Below are positions 55,533-63,320 of a stretch of 64,000 nucleotides of DNA, in pieces. Positions within the stretch are counted from its first letter, which is position 1. Each line of letters starts with the position of its first letter. The DNA is from Bacillus sp. Xin1 (GTDB taxonomy: Bacteria; Bacillota; Bacilli; Bacillales; Bacillaceae_G): contig NZ_JABUAE010000001.1 of the NCBI RefSeq assembly GCF_013314535.1, forward strand, positions 248,001-312,000. The letters run 5' to 3'. Made by a program: the position numbers and the translations under genes. The notes beneath the pieces are model-generated. The model saw nothing but the letters and a program-made list of their open reading frames with translations. It was not told the origin of the DNA and made no database searches.

Positions 55533-56405
55533 ATGTTAGAGTTAAAAAATGTTTGTAAAAACTATAAAGATTTTTCAGTGAAAAATGTAAGTTTTGCATT
55601 GCCACGTGGATATATTATGGGATTTGTCGGGCCAAACGGTGCCGGGAAAAGTACGACCATTAAAATGATAATGAACTTAGTAAAACAAAATAGTGGGGAT
55701 ATTATGATTTTTGGGAAAGACAATCAAAAAGCAGAGAAGGAAATTAAGCAAAATATCGGATTTGTGTATGATGAAAATCACTACTATGAAGAGTTAACGT
55801 GTGAACAAATGAAGCGAATTATCGCACCACTATATAAAAAATGGGATGAAGAAAAATATCAATCATATATAGAGCAATTACAAGTTCCAAACGACAAGAA
55901 GATTAAGCAGTTATCAAAGGGGATGAAAATGAAATTTGCAATTGCGATGGCGTTATCGCATCATGCAAAGCTTATCATTATGGATGAACCAACATCAGGT
56001 TTAGATCCAGTTGTCCGTAGTGAACTGCTTGATATTTTGCAAGAGATTGTAATGGAAGAAGAAGCATCCGTACTATTCTCCACGCATATTACAACTGATT
56101 TAGAGCGAATTGCTGATTATATTACATTTATTCACGAAGGTGAAATTATCTTTACGGGAGAAAAAGACGAAATATTAGAAAAACATGTGATTGTAAAAGG
56201 AAGCAATGATTTATTAGATGTGGAGGGAAAAGAGCTCTTTATCGGGTTACGTAAAAATAAATTTGGTTTTGAAGGCTTGGCGAAGGATAAACAAGCGATT
56301 AAAGATTGGTTTGGACAAGAAGTTGTGATCGAAAAACCGTCTTTAGATGATATTGTTGTGTATACAGCGAAAGGGAGAGGTGCTTATGCGTCAGCTCGTA
56401 TATAA
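55533..56405 (+). CDS. ABC-2 exporter, ATP-binding protein
   Basis: The 290-residue ATPase has Walker A GPNGAGKST, signature LSKGMKMKF, Walker B LIIMDEP and an H-loop (LFSTHITTDLE). It belongs to the BcrA/YtrB class. The last 19 bases overlap the permease gene. The exported molecule is unknown; similar YtrA/B systems respond to wall-active antibiotics. Confidence 0.85.
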   Translation: MLELKNVCKNYKDFSVKNVSFALPRGYIMGFVGPNGAGKSTTIKMIMNLVKQNSGDIMIFGKDNQKAEKEIKQNIGFVYDENHYYEELTCEQMKRIIAPLYKKWDEEKYQSYIEQLQVPNDKKIKQLSKGMKMKFAIAMALSHHAKLIIMDEPTSGLDPVVRSELLDILQEIVMEEEASVLFSTHITTDLERIADYITFIHEGEIIFTGEKDEILEKHVIVKGSNDLLDVEGKELFIGLRKNKFGFEGLAKDKQAIKDWFGQEVVIEKPSLDDIVVYTAKGRGAYASARI

Positions 56406-57057
56406 GGATTTATTCTTTTTTCGGGTAACTTGGTTGGTTAATATTATTATGCCTTTTCTGTTTTTTATTTTAGAACCAAATGGAGAAACAGCATTTCCTC
56501 TAAGTTGCTTACTTATAACGATTTCCTCAGCGATGGTATTAATAGCAATGGATGAAAGAAATAAAAGTGAAATTGTTTTTAATAGCTTACCTGTAAGGCG
56601 AAGGGATATTATAATTGCTAAATATATTTCTAGTGCAATATTCATTGCAGTAGGGATGGTTGTGACAATAGCGGTATTGGGGCTTATCAAAGGTGTAGCT
56701 TCAATTGGTAATATAGGTGCACATCATCCTAATTTATACATTGAGATTCCATGGTATGTAGTAGTAAGAGGGGCTTTTGTTTCGATTGTTTTTATAGCAG
56801 CTTTGTTTCCTAGTTATTACGGAACAAAGTCAAAAGTAGTGCGAGGAATATTTACAGGCCTAACAGTTGGAATAGCTGTTCTTATTGGGATATTTATTGA
56901 GGAAGGACCAACAAACCAAATAGCATTGTCATTCATGGATTGGATCATGAATCCATCACATGTTGTGATATTTATAATTGGTGGGATTATAGTAGCTAGT
57001 ATATATATCACTTCTATGTTTATTACGATTAAAATTTATGAAGCACGTGATTTATAA
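56386..57057 (+). CDS. ABC-2 exporter, permease subunit
   Basis: The 223-residue protein has about six hydrophobic segments and starts MRQLVYKDLFFFRVTWL, with GGGAGAGG before the ATG at 56386, inside the ATPase gene. The motif NSLPVRRRDIIIAKYI is typical of the ABC-2 family. It probably forms a heterodimer with the next gene product. Confidence 0.82.
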   Translation: MRQLVYKDLFFFRVTWLVNIIMPFLFFILEPNGETAFPLSCLLITISSAMVLIAMDERNKSEIVFNSLPVRRRDIIIAKYISSAIFIAVGMVVTIAVLGLIKGVASIGNIGAHHPNLYIEIPWYVVVRGAFVSIVFIAALFPSYYGTKSKVVRGIFTGLTVGIAVLIGIFIEEGPTNQIALSFMDWIMNPSHVVIFIIGGIIVASIYITSMFITIKIYEARDL

Positions 57058-57077
57058 AAACAGGAAGGGGGATACAT

Positions 57078-57671
57078 ATGAAGCAACTTATTATGAAAGA
57101 TTTTATTGTGCAAAGGAACATGCTCATTTGGTATATCATGTATCCTTTTTTATTCTATATGGCAACGCACGATAACCATAGTACATTCACACTTACGACA
57201 GTTATTATTCCTGTTATATTGATGATGAGAACTTTTTATAGTGATGAAAAAAATCAAATCGAAAAAATGTTTAATAGTTTACCGATATCTAGAAAACAAA
57301 TAATATTGGCAAAGTATATGTTTGCATCGATTATTTTAATGATCAGTGTTATCATTGTTTACTTTGCAGTAGGTATTCAGCTACGAAATGGGACAGTGGA
57401 TTTTATAGAAACGACAGTTGTGGCTAGTATGAGCCTCAGTTTTATTGTTTTTAGTTTAATTTTACCAATATACTTTCTGTTCGGTTATCAGAAAACGTTT
57501 ATGATTGCTTGTTTTATATTAATTGCACCTATATTTATTTTAGAAGTTTTCTTTAAAGTAAATATAGAGCGATTGAATTTACATAGTGGGTTTTTATTCA
57601 TAGGTGCAACTTGTATGATGCTGTTATCGATGATAGTTTGTACAAAATTATATGAACAAAGAGACCTATAA
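57078..57671 (+). CDS. ABC-2 exporter, second permease subunit
   Basis: The 197-residue protein has six hydrophobic segments and the same NSLPISRKQIILAKYM motif. GGAAGGGGG precedes the ATG. It is a paralogue of the preceding permease, in keeping with a two-permease transporter. Confidence 0.82.
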   Translation: MKQLIMKDFIVQRNMLIWYIMYPFLFYMATHDNHSTFTLTTVIIPVILMMRTFYSDEKNQIEKMFNSLPISRKQIILAKYMFASIILMISVIIVYFAVGIQLRNGTVDFIETTVVASMSLSFIVFSLILPIYFLFGYQKTFMIACFILIAPIFILEVFFKVNIERLNLHSGFLFIGATCMMLLSMIVCTKLYEQRDL

Positions 57672-57689
57672 AAAGGGAGAGAGAAGATA

Positions 57690-57866
57690 ATGAAAATCAT
57701 AGGTATTCTATTTAGCATTGCTGGATTTCTCCTGATCATCGGAACTGGAATAGGAACAACAATACATGTCATTCCTTCATCTATTTCAGTATCTACGTGT
57801 CTATTGTTCGGAACAGTTTTTGTAACAACAGGGAGTATCATTAGAAAAAGGAAAAACGTACATTGA
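57690..57866 (+). CDS. small two-helix membrane protein
   Basis: The 58-residue product (MKIIGILFSIAGFLLIIGTG...) has two hydrophobic segments and a basic end (IIRKRKNVH). AGGGAGAGAG precedes the ATG, 18 bases after the permease. It may be an accessory of the exporter. Confidence 0.68.
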   Translation: MKIIGILFSIAGFLLIIGTGIGTTIHVIPSSISVSTCLLFGTVFVTTGSIIRKRKNVH

Positions 57867-57900
57867 AAAAGGTGTCTCATCATAAGACACCTTTTTCAAT
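57862..57900. terminator. bidirectional terminator of the exporter operon
   Basis: Arms 57862-57877 and 57885-57900 are perfectly complementary over 16 bp, with A-run and T-run. Confidence 0.9.
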
Positions 57901-58045
57901 AGGCAAAATAACAAAGGAGTAACTTATAAACTAAAACGGTGCTCGGCATATCTTTTGGTGTATGTAAGATTAGGCTGAAACATATAACAAAGAAAAGAAA
58001 TAGGAAGAACAACAATAGGATATGTTTATGTATGGAATTTTGCAT
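57896..58045 (-). CDS. small hydrophobic protein
   Basis: A 49-residue product (MQNSIHKHILLLFFLFLFFV...) starts at 58045 with AAAAAGGAG eight bases before the ATG. It has one strong membrane segment (about 9-27). No homologue was recognised. It shares the bidirectional terminator with the exporter operon. Confidence 0.5.
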   Translation of the reverse strand: MQNSIHKHILLLFFLFLFFVICFSLILHTPKDMPSTVLVYKLLLCYFAY

Positions 58046-58124
58046 ATAATCAGCTCCTTTTTTGTAGTATGTCCAAAAGGTAAGAGGATATAGTTGGAGT
58101 TTGAAAATTTTACAGGAGGGTTGC

Positions 58125-58334
58125 ATGGTGAGGAAGCAAACGTTAAAAGGAAGAATACTATATGGTTTTGGAGTGGTCTTATTTGTCTGGGGACTTATTA
58201 TGCTTAATATTATTTCAGATATAGCTGTATTTGAGAATGTGAATAAGAGCGTAGGTGGGGGAGTGCTTATCCTTGGAATCATATGTCTTATTACATCTAA
58301 TTTCTTTAGAGAATCAAAAAATGAGAATCATTAA
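58125..58334 (+). CDS. small membrane protein
   Basis: The 69-residue product (MVRKQTLKGRILYGFGVV...) has two hydrophobic segments and charged ends. ATG 58125 follows CAGGAGGG. Function unknown. Confidence 0.62.
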   Translation: MVRKQTLKGRILYGFGVVLFVWGLIMLNIISDIAVFENVNKSVGGGVLILGIICLITSNFFRESKNENH

Positions 58335-58338
58335 ACAT

Positions 58339-58379
58339 AAAAAAGACAGTTACTTCTTTTCAGAAGAACTGTCTTTTTT
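58339..58379. terminator. bidirectional terminator
   Basis: AAAAAAGACAGTT pairs perfectly with AACTGTCTTTTTT; the intervening TTCT/AGAA adds to the stem. It lies between convergent small genes. Confidence 0.85.
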
Positions 58380-58607
58380 GGTTATTTTATTCCAAAGTTT
58401 AGCGATACTCCAAACGATAATAATGGTAATGGAGGCAATAATCGACCAAACGATAGATACGACTTCAAGTGCCATGTTGGGAAGGAACGTAAGAACAGAA
58501 ATAACTTTATGGAATAGCCCTTCTATCACATGAAAGCTCATTTGCAGTAGAATAACCATTCCAATCAGAATTCCTGTCAGAAGCTGTTTCCCTTTTTCTT
58601 TCCACAT
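58350..58607 (-). CDS. small membrane protein downstream of the SMR genes
   Basis: The 85-residue product (MWKEKGKQLLTGILIGMVILL...) has two hydrophobic segments and a lysine/serine tail. A GAGGTGA site lies five bases before ATG 58607; a GTG nine bases upstream overlaps that site. It may be the last gene of the TetR-SMR unit. Confidence 0.62.
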   Translation of the reverse strand: MWKEKGKQLLTGILIGMVILLQMSFHVIEGLFHKVISVLTFLPNMALEVVSIVWSIIASITIIIVWSIAKLWNKITKKDSSSEKK

Positions 58608-58622
58608 GACATTCACCTCACG

Positions 58623-58937
58623 TTAGCTCATTAATTTTAAGCCAACTGCACCGCATAAAATGCAGCTTAAGAAGGCAAGACGACGCCAATCAGCTGATTC
58701 GCGGAAGATCAAAATGCCTAAGAGTGCACTTCCAGCCGTTCCAATTCCTGTCCAAATGGCGTAAGCTGTTCCCATTGGTAATGAGTCCATTGCAAGTGAT
58801 AAGAAGAAGAAGCTTACTCCAAAGTTGGCGATTAAAATAAGCTTTGGTGCCCAGCCTTTTTTTTCAGTGGCTACTTTCATAAACAGTACACCAACGATTT
58901 CACAAATACCAGCAATAATTAAAAATACCCATGCCAT
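58623..58937 (-). CDS. small multidrug resistance (SMR) subunit
   Basis: The 104-residue protein has four membrane helices and the SMR hallmark glutamate in helix 1 (AWVFLIIAGICEIVGVLFMK), plus the MGTAYAIWTGIGTAG stretch. Two-gene SMR pairs work as heterodimers in bacilli (YkkCD, EbrAB); some export guanidinium. Its ribosome binding site lies inside the end of the preceding gene. Confidence 0.86.
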   Translation of the reverse strand: MAWVFLIIAGICEIVGVLFMKVATEKKGWAPKLILIANFGVSFFFLSLAMDSLPMGTAYAIWTGIGTAGSALLGILIFRESADWRRLAFLSCILCGAVGLKLMS

Positions 58938-58938
58938 T

Positions 58939-59271
58939 TTATGCGGCCTCCTTCTCTTCTTGTTCACCTGTTACTCGTTTTAAACCAATTACTCCGAAGA
59001 AGATTAAACCGATTAATAAAACTTTTACAATTGAAAAAGGTTCTCCAAAAATAAAAATCTCTGTAAGAACGATTCCACCAGCTCCGATACCTGTAAACAC
59101 AGCATATACAGTTCCTACAGGTAAATCTTTATAGGCTTTAAATAATAGGACAAAACTAATTGTAATTAATAGAGCGACACCAATCCATTCAAGTGGTGTC
59201 TCCGCGTGCTTTAGTCCAATCACCCAAAAAATTTCAATAATACCAGCTAAAATTACATAGATCCATGCCAT
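58939..59271 (-). CDS. small multidrug resistance (SMR) subunit, partner
   Basis: The 110-residue partner has the same architecture: AWIYVILAGIIEIFWVIGLK in helix 1 with the conserved glutamate, and VGTVYAVFTGIGAGGIV. GAAGGAGAAA precedes the start. It ends one base before its partner. No guanidine riboswitch is seen upstream; a TetR gene is. Confidence 0.86.
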   Translation of the reverse strand: MAWIYVILAGIIEIFWVIGLKHAETPLEWIGVALLITISFVLLFKAYKDLPVGTVYAVFTGIGAGGIVLTEIFIFGEPFSIVKVLLIGLIFFGVIGLKRVTGEQEEKEAA

Positions 59272-59287
59272 ATATTATTTCTCCTTC

Positions 59288-59301
59288 CTACCAGTCGTTA
59301 G
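59288..59301. promoter_or_regulatory. candidate TetR operator between tetR and the SMR genes
   Basis: CTACCAGTCGTTAG fits CTAnCGnnCGnTAG with one mismatch and repeats the motif found before the TetR gene. Confidence 0.5.
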
Positions 59302-59343
59302 GTAAAGGGCTGAAAAACGACGCATTGCAAAGAAAGCAATCCG

Positions 59344-59919
59344 TCATTTTGAAAGGCCGCGCCAAAACACTTTCCAAGAGGCGTTTAAGCGGGTCTCAAA
59401 GCGATTTAAACCTGCGTATAATAGTTCAACCATAAGACCATCAAGTAAGCATAAGTAAGCCTCTAGAGCGTCTTTAATTTCAATGTTATGCAGTTCACCT
59501 TGTTCATTTGCTCGTTTGAATACAGGAAATAAAAGTTCCCTAATATTCTCAATGTGAGCATTTGCTTTTTCAATAATTTGCTCGCGAAATGCATCGGGTG
59601 GAAAATAAGAAGTGCGTAACCAAAACATTGATTCTTCACTCTCACCAAATCGTTTTGCATAACCGTTTAACAGATTTACGAGTAATACTTCAGTAGATGA
59701 TTCCGAAAGTGCTTCTATATCATCAGTAAAGCATTGTAAATCTTTTTGCAGGGCTGCTTCTAAGCAGATGAAATATAATTCTTCTTTTCCCTTAAAGTGT
59801 GCGTAAATCGATGGCTTTTTAATCCCGACTTCTTGAGCAATATTTGCTAATGAAGTCCCTTCATAGCCGTAGCGTGCGAAATGAGAGAGTGCTACAGCTT
59901 TAATGCGGTTTGCTGTCAT
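59344..59919 (-). CDS. TetR-family transcriptional regulator
   Basis: The 191-residue protein has an N-terminal HTH (about 5-50; IKAVALSHFARYGYEGTSLANIAQEVGIKKPSIYAHFKGKEELY is split over this region) and a helical ligand domain. It likely represses the SMR pair and itself. I prefer the ATG at 59919, six bases after TAGGGG; one at 59925 abuts that site. Confidence 0.86.
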   Translation of the reverse strand: MTANRIKAVALSHFARYGYEGTSLANIAQEVGIKKPSIYAHFKGKEELYFICLEAALQKDLQCFTDDIEALSESSTEVLLVNLLNGYAKRFGESEESMFWLRTSYFPPDAFREQIIEKANAHIENIRELLFPVFKRANEQGELHNIEIKDALEAYLCLLDGLMVELLYAGLNRFETRLNASWKVFWRGLSK

Positions 59920-59932
59920 TTCCATCCCCTAC

Positions 59933-59946
59933 CTATCGTTCGTTAG
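59933..59946. promoter_or_regulatory. candidate TetR operator upstream of tetR
   Basis: CTATCGTTCGTTAG is an imperfect palindrome (CTAnCGnnCGnTAG) 14 bases before the gene, typical of TetR autoregulation. Confidence 0.55.
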
Positions 59947-59993
59947 TTTAAGTATAAAAGAAAGAAAAAATAAAGTCAATAGGAAGAACATCT

Positions 59994-60022
59994 AAAAAAG
60001 AGTACCTAATTAGATACTCTTT
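59994..60022 (-). terminator. terminator of the LacI-family gene
   Basis: AAAGAGTA pairs with TACTCTTT (minus-strand reading), followed by T-run on the minus strand. Confidence 0.75.
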
Positions 60023-60998
60023 ATACGGTTTGACGCTCAATTAATCGGAAAGAGAGTTCTTTTGAATTATTTTGGATTTGCTCGTTTTGTATTTGTTTAT
60101 AAAACATGGAAAAAGCATGAGACCCCATGATTTTTCCAGGATGTTCAATTGTTGTAATCTCTAAAGCTTCGGAAATTTCATGGTTATCGAACCCTAGAAT
60201 TGCTATATCACCTGGAACGTGCAGACCTTGTTTTTTTGCTTCTGTTAATAAACCAGCTGCAACTTGATCGTTTGCAGCAAAGATAGCAGTGGGACGTTTT
60301 TTCATTTTTAATATGTTTTGCATGACTTTGGAACCGTCTTTCATCGTATAACATTGATAAAACATCCAGTCTTGATGAACCGTTTTTCCAGATGAATGGA
60401 GCGTATTAAAAAATGCTTGTTTTCGTTGTTTTGTATTGGCACTGTGTTCGCGAGCTAGGCAAACCCCGATGTAATCATGTCCCTTTTGTAATAAATACTC
60501 TGTGCCGATGCGAAAGCCCTCATAGTGATCAACGTAGACAGATGAAATAAGGGGATGTTTCATTTTTTCACATGAGATGATGGGAGCAAACGTTGCGAAA
60601 GGTTCAATTTGCTCCCACGAGCTTGCTCGTGAGCAAATAATCATACCATCAAATTGTTTCATTTTCATCATTTCTAAAACGCGAATCTCTTCTTTACTAT
60701 CGTAATTCGTTTGACACAAATTAATATGATAACCAGCAGCTAATGCTTCATTTCCAATCCCTTCAATAAGGGTACTAAAGTAGGGTAAATTGATGAAAGG
60801 AAGCATCACCCCAACCGTAAATGTTTTTCCTTTTATTAAATGAACTGCATTTATATTCTTTGCATAATTTAGCTCTTCAACTGCATCTAAAACGCGTTTT
60901 CGCTTTTCATCGCTGACGTGGGGATGGTCATTTAGCACGCGCGAAACCGTCGTGATAGATACTCCAGCGATTTTCGCGATTTGTTTTATATTCGCCAT
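60021..60998 (-). CDS. LacI-family regulator (CcpB-like)
   Basis: The 325-residue protein has the LacI HTH (MANIKQIAKIAGVSITTVSRVLNDHPHVS, central residues) followed by a periplasmic-binding-protein-like sensor. Phrases such as KGKTFTVGVMLP and FDGMIICSRASSWEQI resemble B. subtilis CcpB. GAGGTGA precedes ATG 60998. No sugar genes lie beside it, so its targets are elsewhere or it acts globally. Confidence 0.84.
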   Translation of the reverse strand: MANIKQIAKIAGVSITTVSRVLNDHPHVSDEKRKRVLDAVEELNYAKNINAVHLIKGKTFTVGVMLPFINLPYFSTLIEGIGNEALAAGYHINLCQTNYDSKEEIRVLEMMKMKQFDGMIICSRASSWEQIEPFATFAPIISCEKMKHPLISSVYVDHYEGFRIGTEYLLQKGHDYIGVCLAREHSANTKQRKQAFFNTLHSSGKTVHQDWMFYQCYTMKDGSKVMQNILKMKKRPTAIFAANDQVAAGLLTEAKKQGLHVPGDIAILGFDNHEISEALEITTIEHPGKIMGSHAFSMFYKQIQNEQIQNNSKELSFRLIERQTV

Positions 60999-61068
60999 AT
61001 GTATCACCTCTTCATTCATTATAAAGGCAAATAGATAAGAATGGAAAAATACTGAAAAAGGCTTGACC

Positions 61069-61082
61069 TGAAAAGCTTTTCA
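61069..61082. promoter_or_regulatory. candidate operator of the LacI-family regulator
   Basis: The 14-bp perfect palindrome has the size and symmetry of LacI-family sites and lies 71 bases before the regulator start, close to its promoter. Confidence 0.45.
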
Positions 61083-61099
61083 CAATCTATTTTATAAAT

Positions 61100-61159
61100 A
61101 AGACTTTCCGTTATTCGCGTAACCTTTTTGGGCGTAAGAGTAACGAAGAGTCTTTTTTT
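61100..61159 (+). terminator. orphan terminator-like hairpin
   Basis: Arms 61100-61116 and 61138-61154 pair in 16 of 17 positions (two wobbles) around a 21-base loop, followed by T7. Confidence 0.6.
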
Positions 61160-61299
61160 GTCTAAAAAGATACAGTATGTCAAAATGTGTGAGATAAACG
61201 AGGAAAGTTTTCAAAGGGAGAGTAAACAAGTGAAGCGAATATGAACAACATATTAACGCTTTGTTCGCAAAAGGAGCGGTATGAAAGGGCGGAAACAAA

Positions 61300-61869
61300 T
61301 TGAAAAAAAGAATCATTTGTTTCGTGTTTTCGAGTATGTTGCTGAGCTCATGTTCATTCCAACAAACGGCGAAAGAAGAAAAACAATTTGTGGGAAATGC
61401 GGATGGAGCTGTAGATCTTGTATCTGGTCCCATTTCGTTAAAAGATACAAAAAAATATTTTTCGGCAGCATATAAAGTTCCGACGTATTTGCCGTACGAT
61501 GTTATGAATGATGTAAAAGGAGAAGTAAGAACAATTGGGAAGAAGAACGCTGTCTTGACGATAAAATATAAACCACAAGAAAAAGGAAGAAAAGATTATA
61601 TAGAATTAACAGTTGCTAATTTTTCTTACAGTTTTCCTTATATTGTAGAACAAAATCGATTTCATGAAAAAATGAGATTAGATAATGGTTCAGCTACCTA
61701 TTTTAAAAATAGGGATGAGGGTGAACAGGGGGAAGAATTTGCGACACTCATTTGGAGAGAGAAAGGATTAGAGTATCAATTGCTATACCGTAATGTAGAA
61801 TTAGGAAATGAGGAAGAAGTGAAACAAAACTTATTGTATATTGCGAACAACATGGAAGAAAAGAACTAG
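61300..61869 (+). CDS. putative lipoprotein
   Basis: The 189-residue product starts at TTG 61300 behind AAAGGGCGG. A lipoprotein signal with Cys18 (MLLSSCSF) is followed by a mixed domain with aromatic-rich strands (YFSAAYKVPTYLPYDV, TVANFSYSFPYIV). This resembles DUF4367-type surface domains, but I am not sure. The gene is alone. Confidence 0.72.
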   Translation: MKKRIICFVFSSMLLSSCSFQQTAKEEKQFVGNADGAVDLVSGPISLKDTKKYFSAAYKVPTYLPYDVMNDVKGEVRTIGKKNAVLTIKYKPQEKGRKDYIELTVANFSYSFPYIVEQNRFHEKMRLDNGSATYFKNRDEGEQGEEFATLIWREKGLEYQLLYRNVELGNEEEVKQNLLYIANNMEEKN

Positions 61870-61891
61870 CTGATGAGTTATGCTAGTTCTT
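61861..61891. terminator. bidirectional terminator
   Basis: AAGAACTAGC and GCTAGTTCTT form a perfect 10-bp stem; the 5' arm contains the lipoprotein stop codon. Confidence 0.8.
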
Positions 61892-61898
61892 TAAAATA

Positions 61899-62282
61899 TT
61901 ATTTCTTTTTAATTTTGCCTGTCCAAGATTTAAATCCACCTTGTAATTGGTAGAAATCTTTGTAACCTTGTTTTTTTAGATATTGAGCGGCACGTCCTGT
62001 ACGGAATCCGCTTTGGCAGTATAAATAGACAGGTTGGTCTTTACGTAGCTCTTTGTAACGCATACGAATTTGTGATAACGGAATGTTACGAGCACCTAAA
62101 ATATGACCAGCGTTAAATTCATCTGCTTCACGAATATCGATAAGCTGTGCTTTACGGTAGCCAGCGCGAAATTCTTCTTCTGAAAGTGTTTTAATTAATC
62201 TTTTCTGATAGAAAAACATCCATACAGAGTAGCCGATGAATGCCAGAACTACGGCTAGTATAATAATTAAGTTTGTTGACAC
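61899..62282 (-). CDS. yqhL: membrane-anchored rhodanese-like protein
   Basis: The 127-residue protein has one N-terminal membrane segment (about 4-24) and a rhodanese domain (about 35-122). The active-site loop is CQSGFR with Cys89. Such domains carry persulfide sulfur. It starts with GTG at 62282. B. subtilis yqhL lies beside lipM in the same way. Confidence 0.88.
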   Translation of the reverse strand: MSTNLIIILAVVLAFIGYSVWMFFYQKRLIKTLSEEEFRAGYRKAQLIDIREADEFNAGHILGARNIPLSQIRMRYKELRKDQPVYLYCQSGFRTGRAAQYLKKQGYKDFYQLQGGFKSWTGKIKKK

Positions 62283-62452
62283 GATTCTATCGCTCCCTTT
62301 TTTCTTATCCTACTTTAAATATTATAATGCCCATATGTATTTATGCAACAGGTTCGTTCGGTGAGAAGAAGAAATTTCGTATTCTTTCACAAATTTTGTC
62401 GAATTTGTTAGACTAGAGATTGTGAAAAATAATTGGTTATATGAGGTGCAGG

Positions 62453-63289
62453 ATGGGAAAAGAAAAATGGTGTTATATTAACTCTGGTCAATGTTCACCG
62501 GCATTTAATATGGCGTTAGATGAATGTTTATTAAATTGGCAAAGTGAAAAGAAAATGCCGCCGATAATTCGCTTCTATGAATGGGAAGTGCCAACGTTAA
62601 CGGTGGGGTATTTTCAGAGTGTAGAAAAAGATATCAATATGGATGTAGTAAAAGAGAAGGAATATGGATTTGTTCGCCGTCAGACAGGTGGTAGAGGCGT
62701 ATTGCACGATAAGGAATTAACCTACAGTGTCATTGTCTCTGAAGGTCATCCTAAGATGCCAAAAACAGTTACAGAAGCGTATCGTGTAATTTCGCAGGGG
62801 TTACTTGAAGGTTTTAAGGCGCTAGGATTAGAAGCGTACTATGCAGTTCCAAAAACAGAAGCGGATCGTGAGAATTTAAAAAATCCACGTTCAGGTGTAT
62901 GTTTTGATGCACCATCTTGGTATGAAATTGTTGTAGAAGGTAGAAAAATTGCTGGGAGCGCTCAAACGCGTCAAAAAGGTGTTATTCTGCAACACGGGTC
63001 AATTCCGTTAGAAATTGACTTAGATGAGCTATATGATTTATTCCTATTCCCAAATGATCGAGTGAAAGAGCGTATGAAGAGTATGTTTTCTTCAAAAGCC
63101 GTCGCAATCAATGAATTAACAGATCGTACGTTTACAATTGAACAGTTGATTGAAGCGTTCCAAATTGGATTTGAAAAAGGTTTAGATGTAGAGCTAGTTC
63201 CGTATGAACTAACGGAAGAACAGCTTCAGGAAGTACAAACATTAGCAAAAGAAAAGTACGAAAGTAATGAATGGAATTATAAAAAATAA
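62453..63289 (+). CDS. lipM: octanoyltransferase LipM
   Basis: LipM moves octanoate from acyl-carrier protein to the GcvH lipoyl domain, the first step of lipoic acid synthesis. The 278-residue protein has [18 protein letters not shown] and the catalytic Cys150 in [13 protein letters not shown]. The ATG at 62453 gives the usual family length; one at 62441 lies before the ribosome binding site. The lipoylated GcvH of the glycine cleavage system is the known acceptor, which links it to the gcv genes. Confidence 0.93.
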   Translation: MGKEKWCYINSGQCSPAFNMALDECLLNWQSEKKMPPIIRFYEWEVPTLTVGYFQSVEKDINMDVVKEKEYGFVRRQTGGRGVLHDKELTYSVIVSEGHPKMPKTVTEAYRVISQGLLEGFKALGLEAYYAVPKTEADRENLKNPRSGVCFDAPSWYEIVVEGRKIAGSAQTRQKGVILQHGSIPLEIDLDELYDLFLFPNDRVKERMKSMFSSKAVAINELTDRTFTIEQLIEAFQIGFEKGLDVELVPYELTEEQLQEVQTLAKEKYESNEWNYKK

Positions 63290-63320
63290 GGAGACGGCAT
63301 TTGCCATCTCCTTGTTTTTT
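63288..63320. terminator. bidirectional terminator between lipM and the last gene
   Basis: AAGGAGACGGCA pairs with TGCCATCTCCTT (one mismatch), followed by T-run. Confidence 0.8.

Larger units (their letters stand above)
60999..61299. other. intergenic region with a palindrome and an orphan terminator
   Basis: TGAAAAGCTTTTCA (61069-61082) is a perfect palindrome. A long hairpin with T-run lies at 61100-61159 on the plus strand, with no gene in front. ATTATA at 61018-61023 is a -10 candidate on the minus strand for the LacI-family gene. Confidence 0.5.

Noticed and set aside
59200-59960. Guanidine (ykkC) riboswitch for the SMR pair
   Set aside because: No conserved ykkC motif is seen; the TetR gene and its sites account for control.
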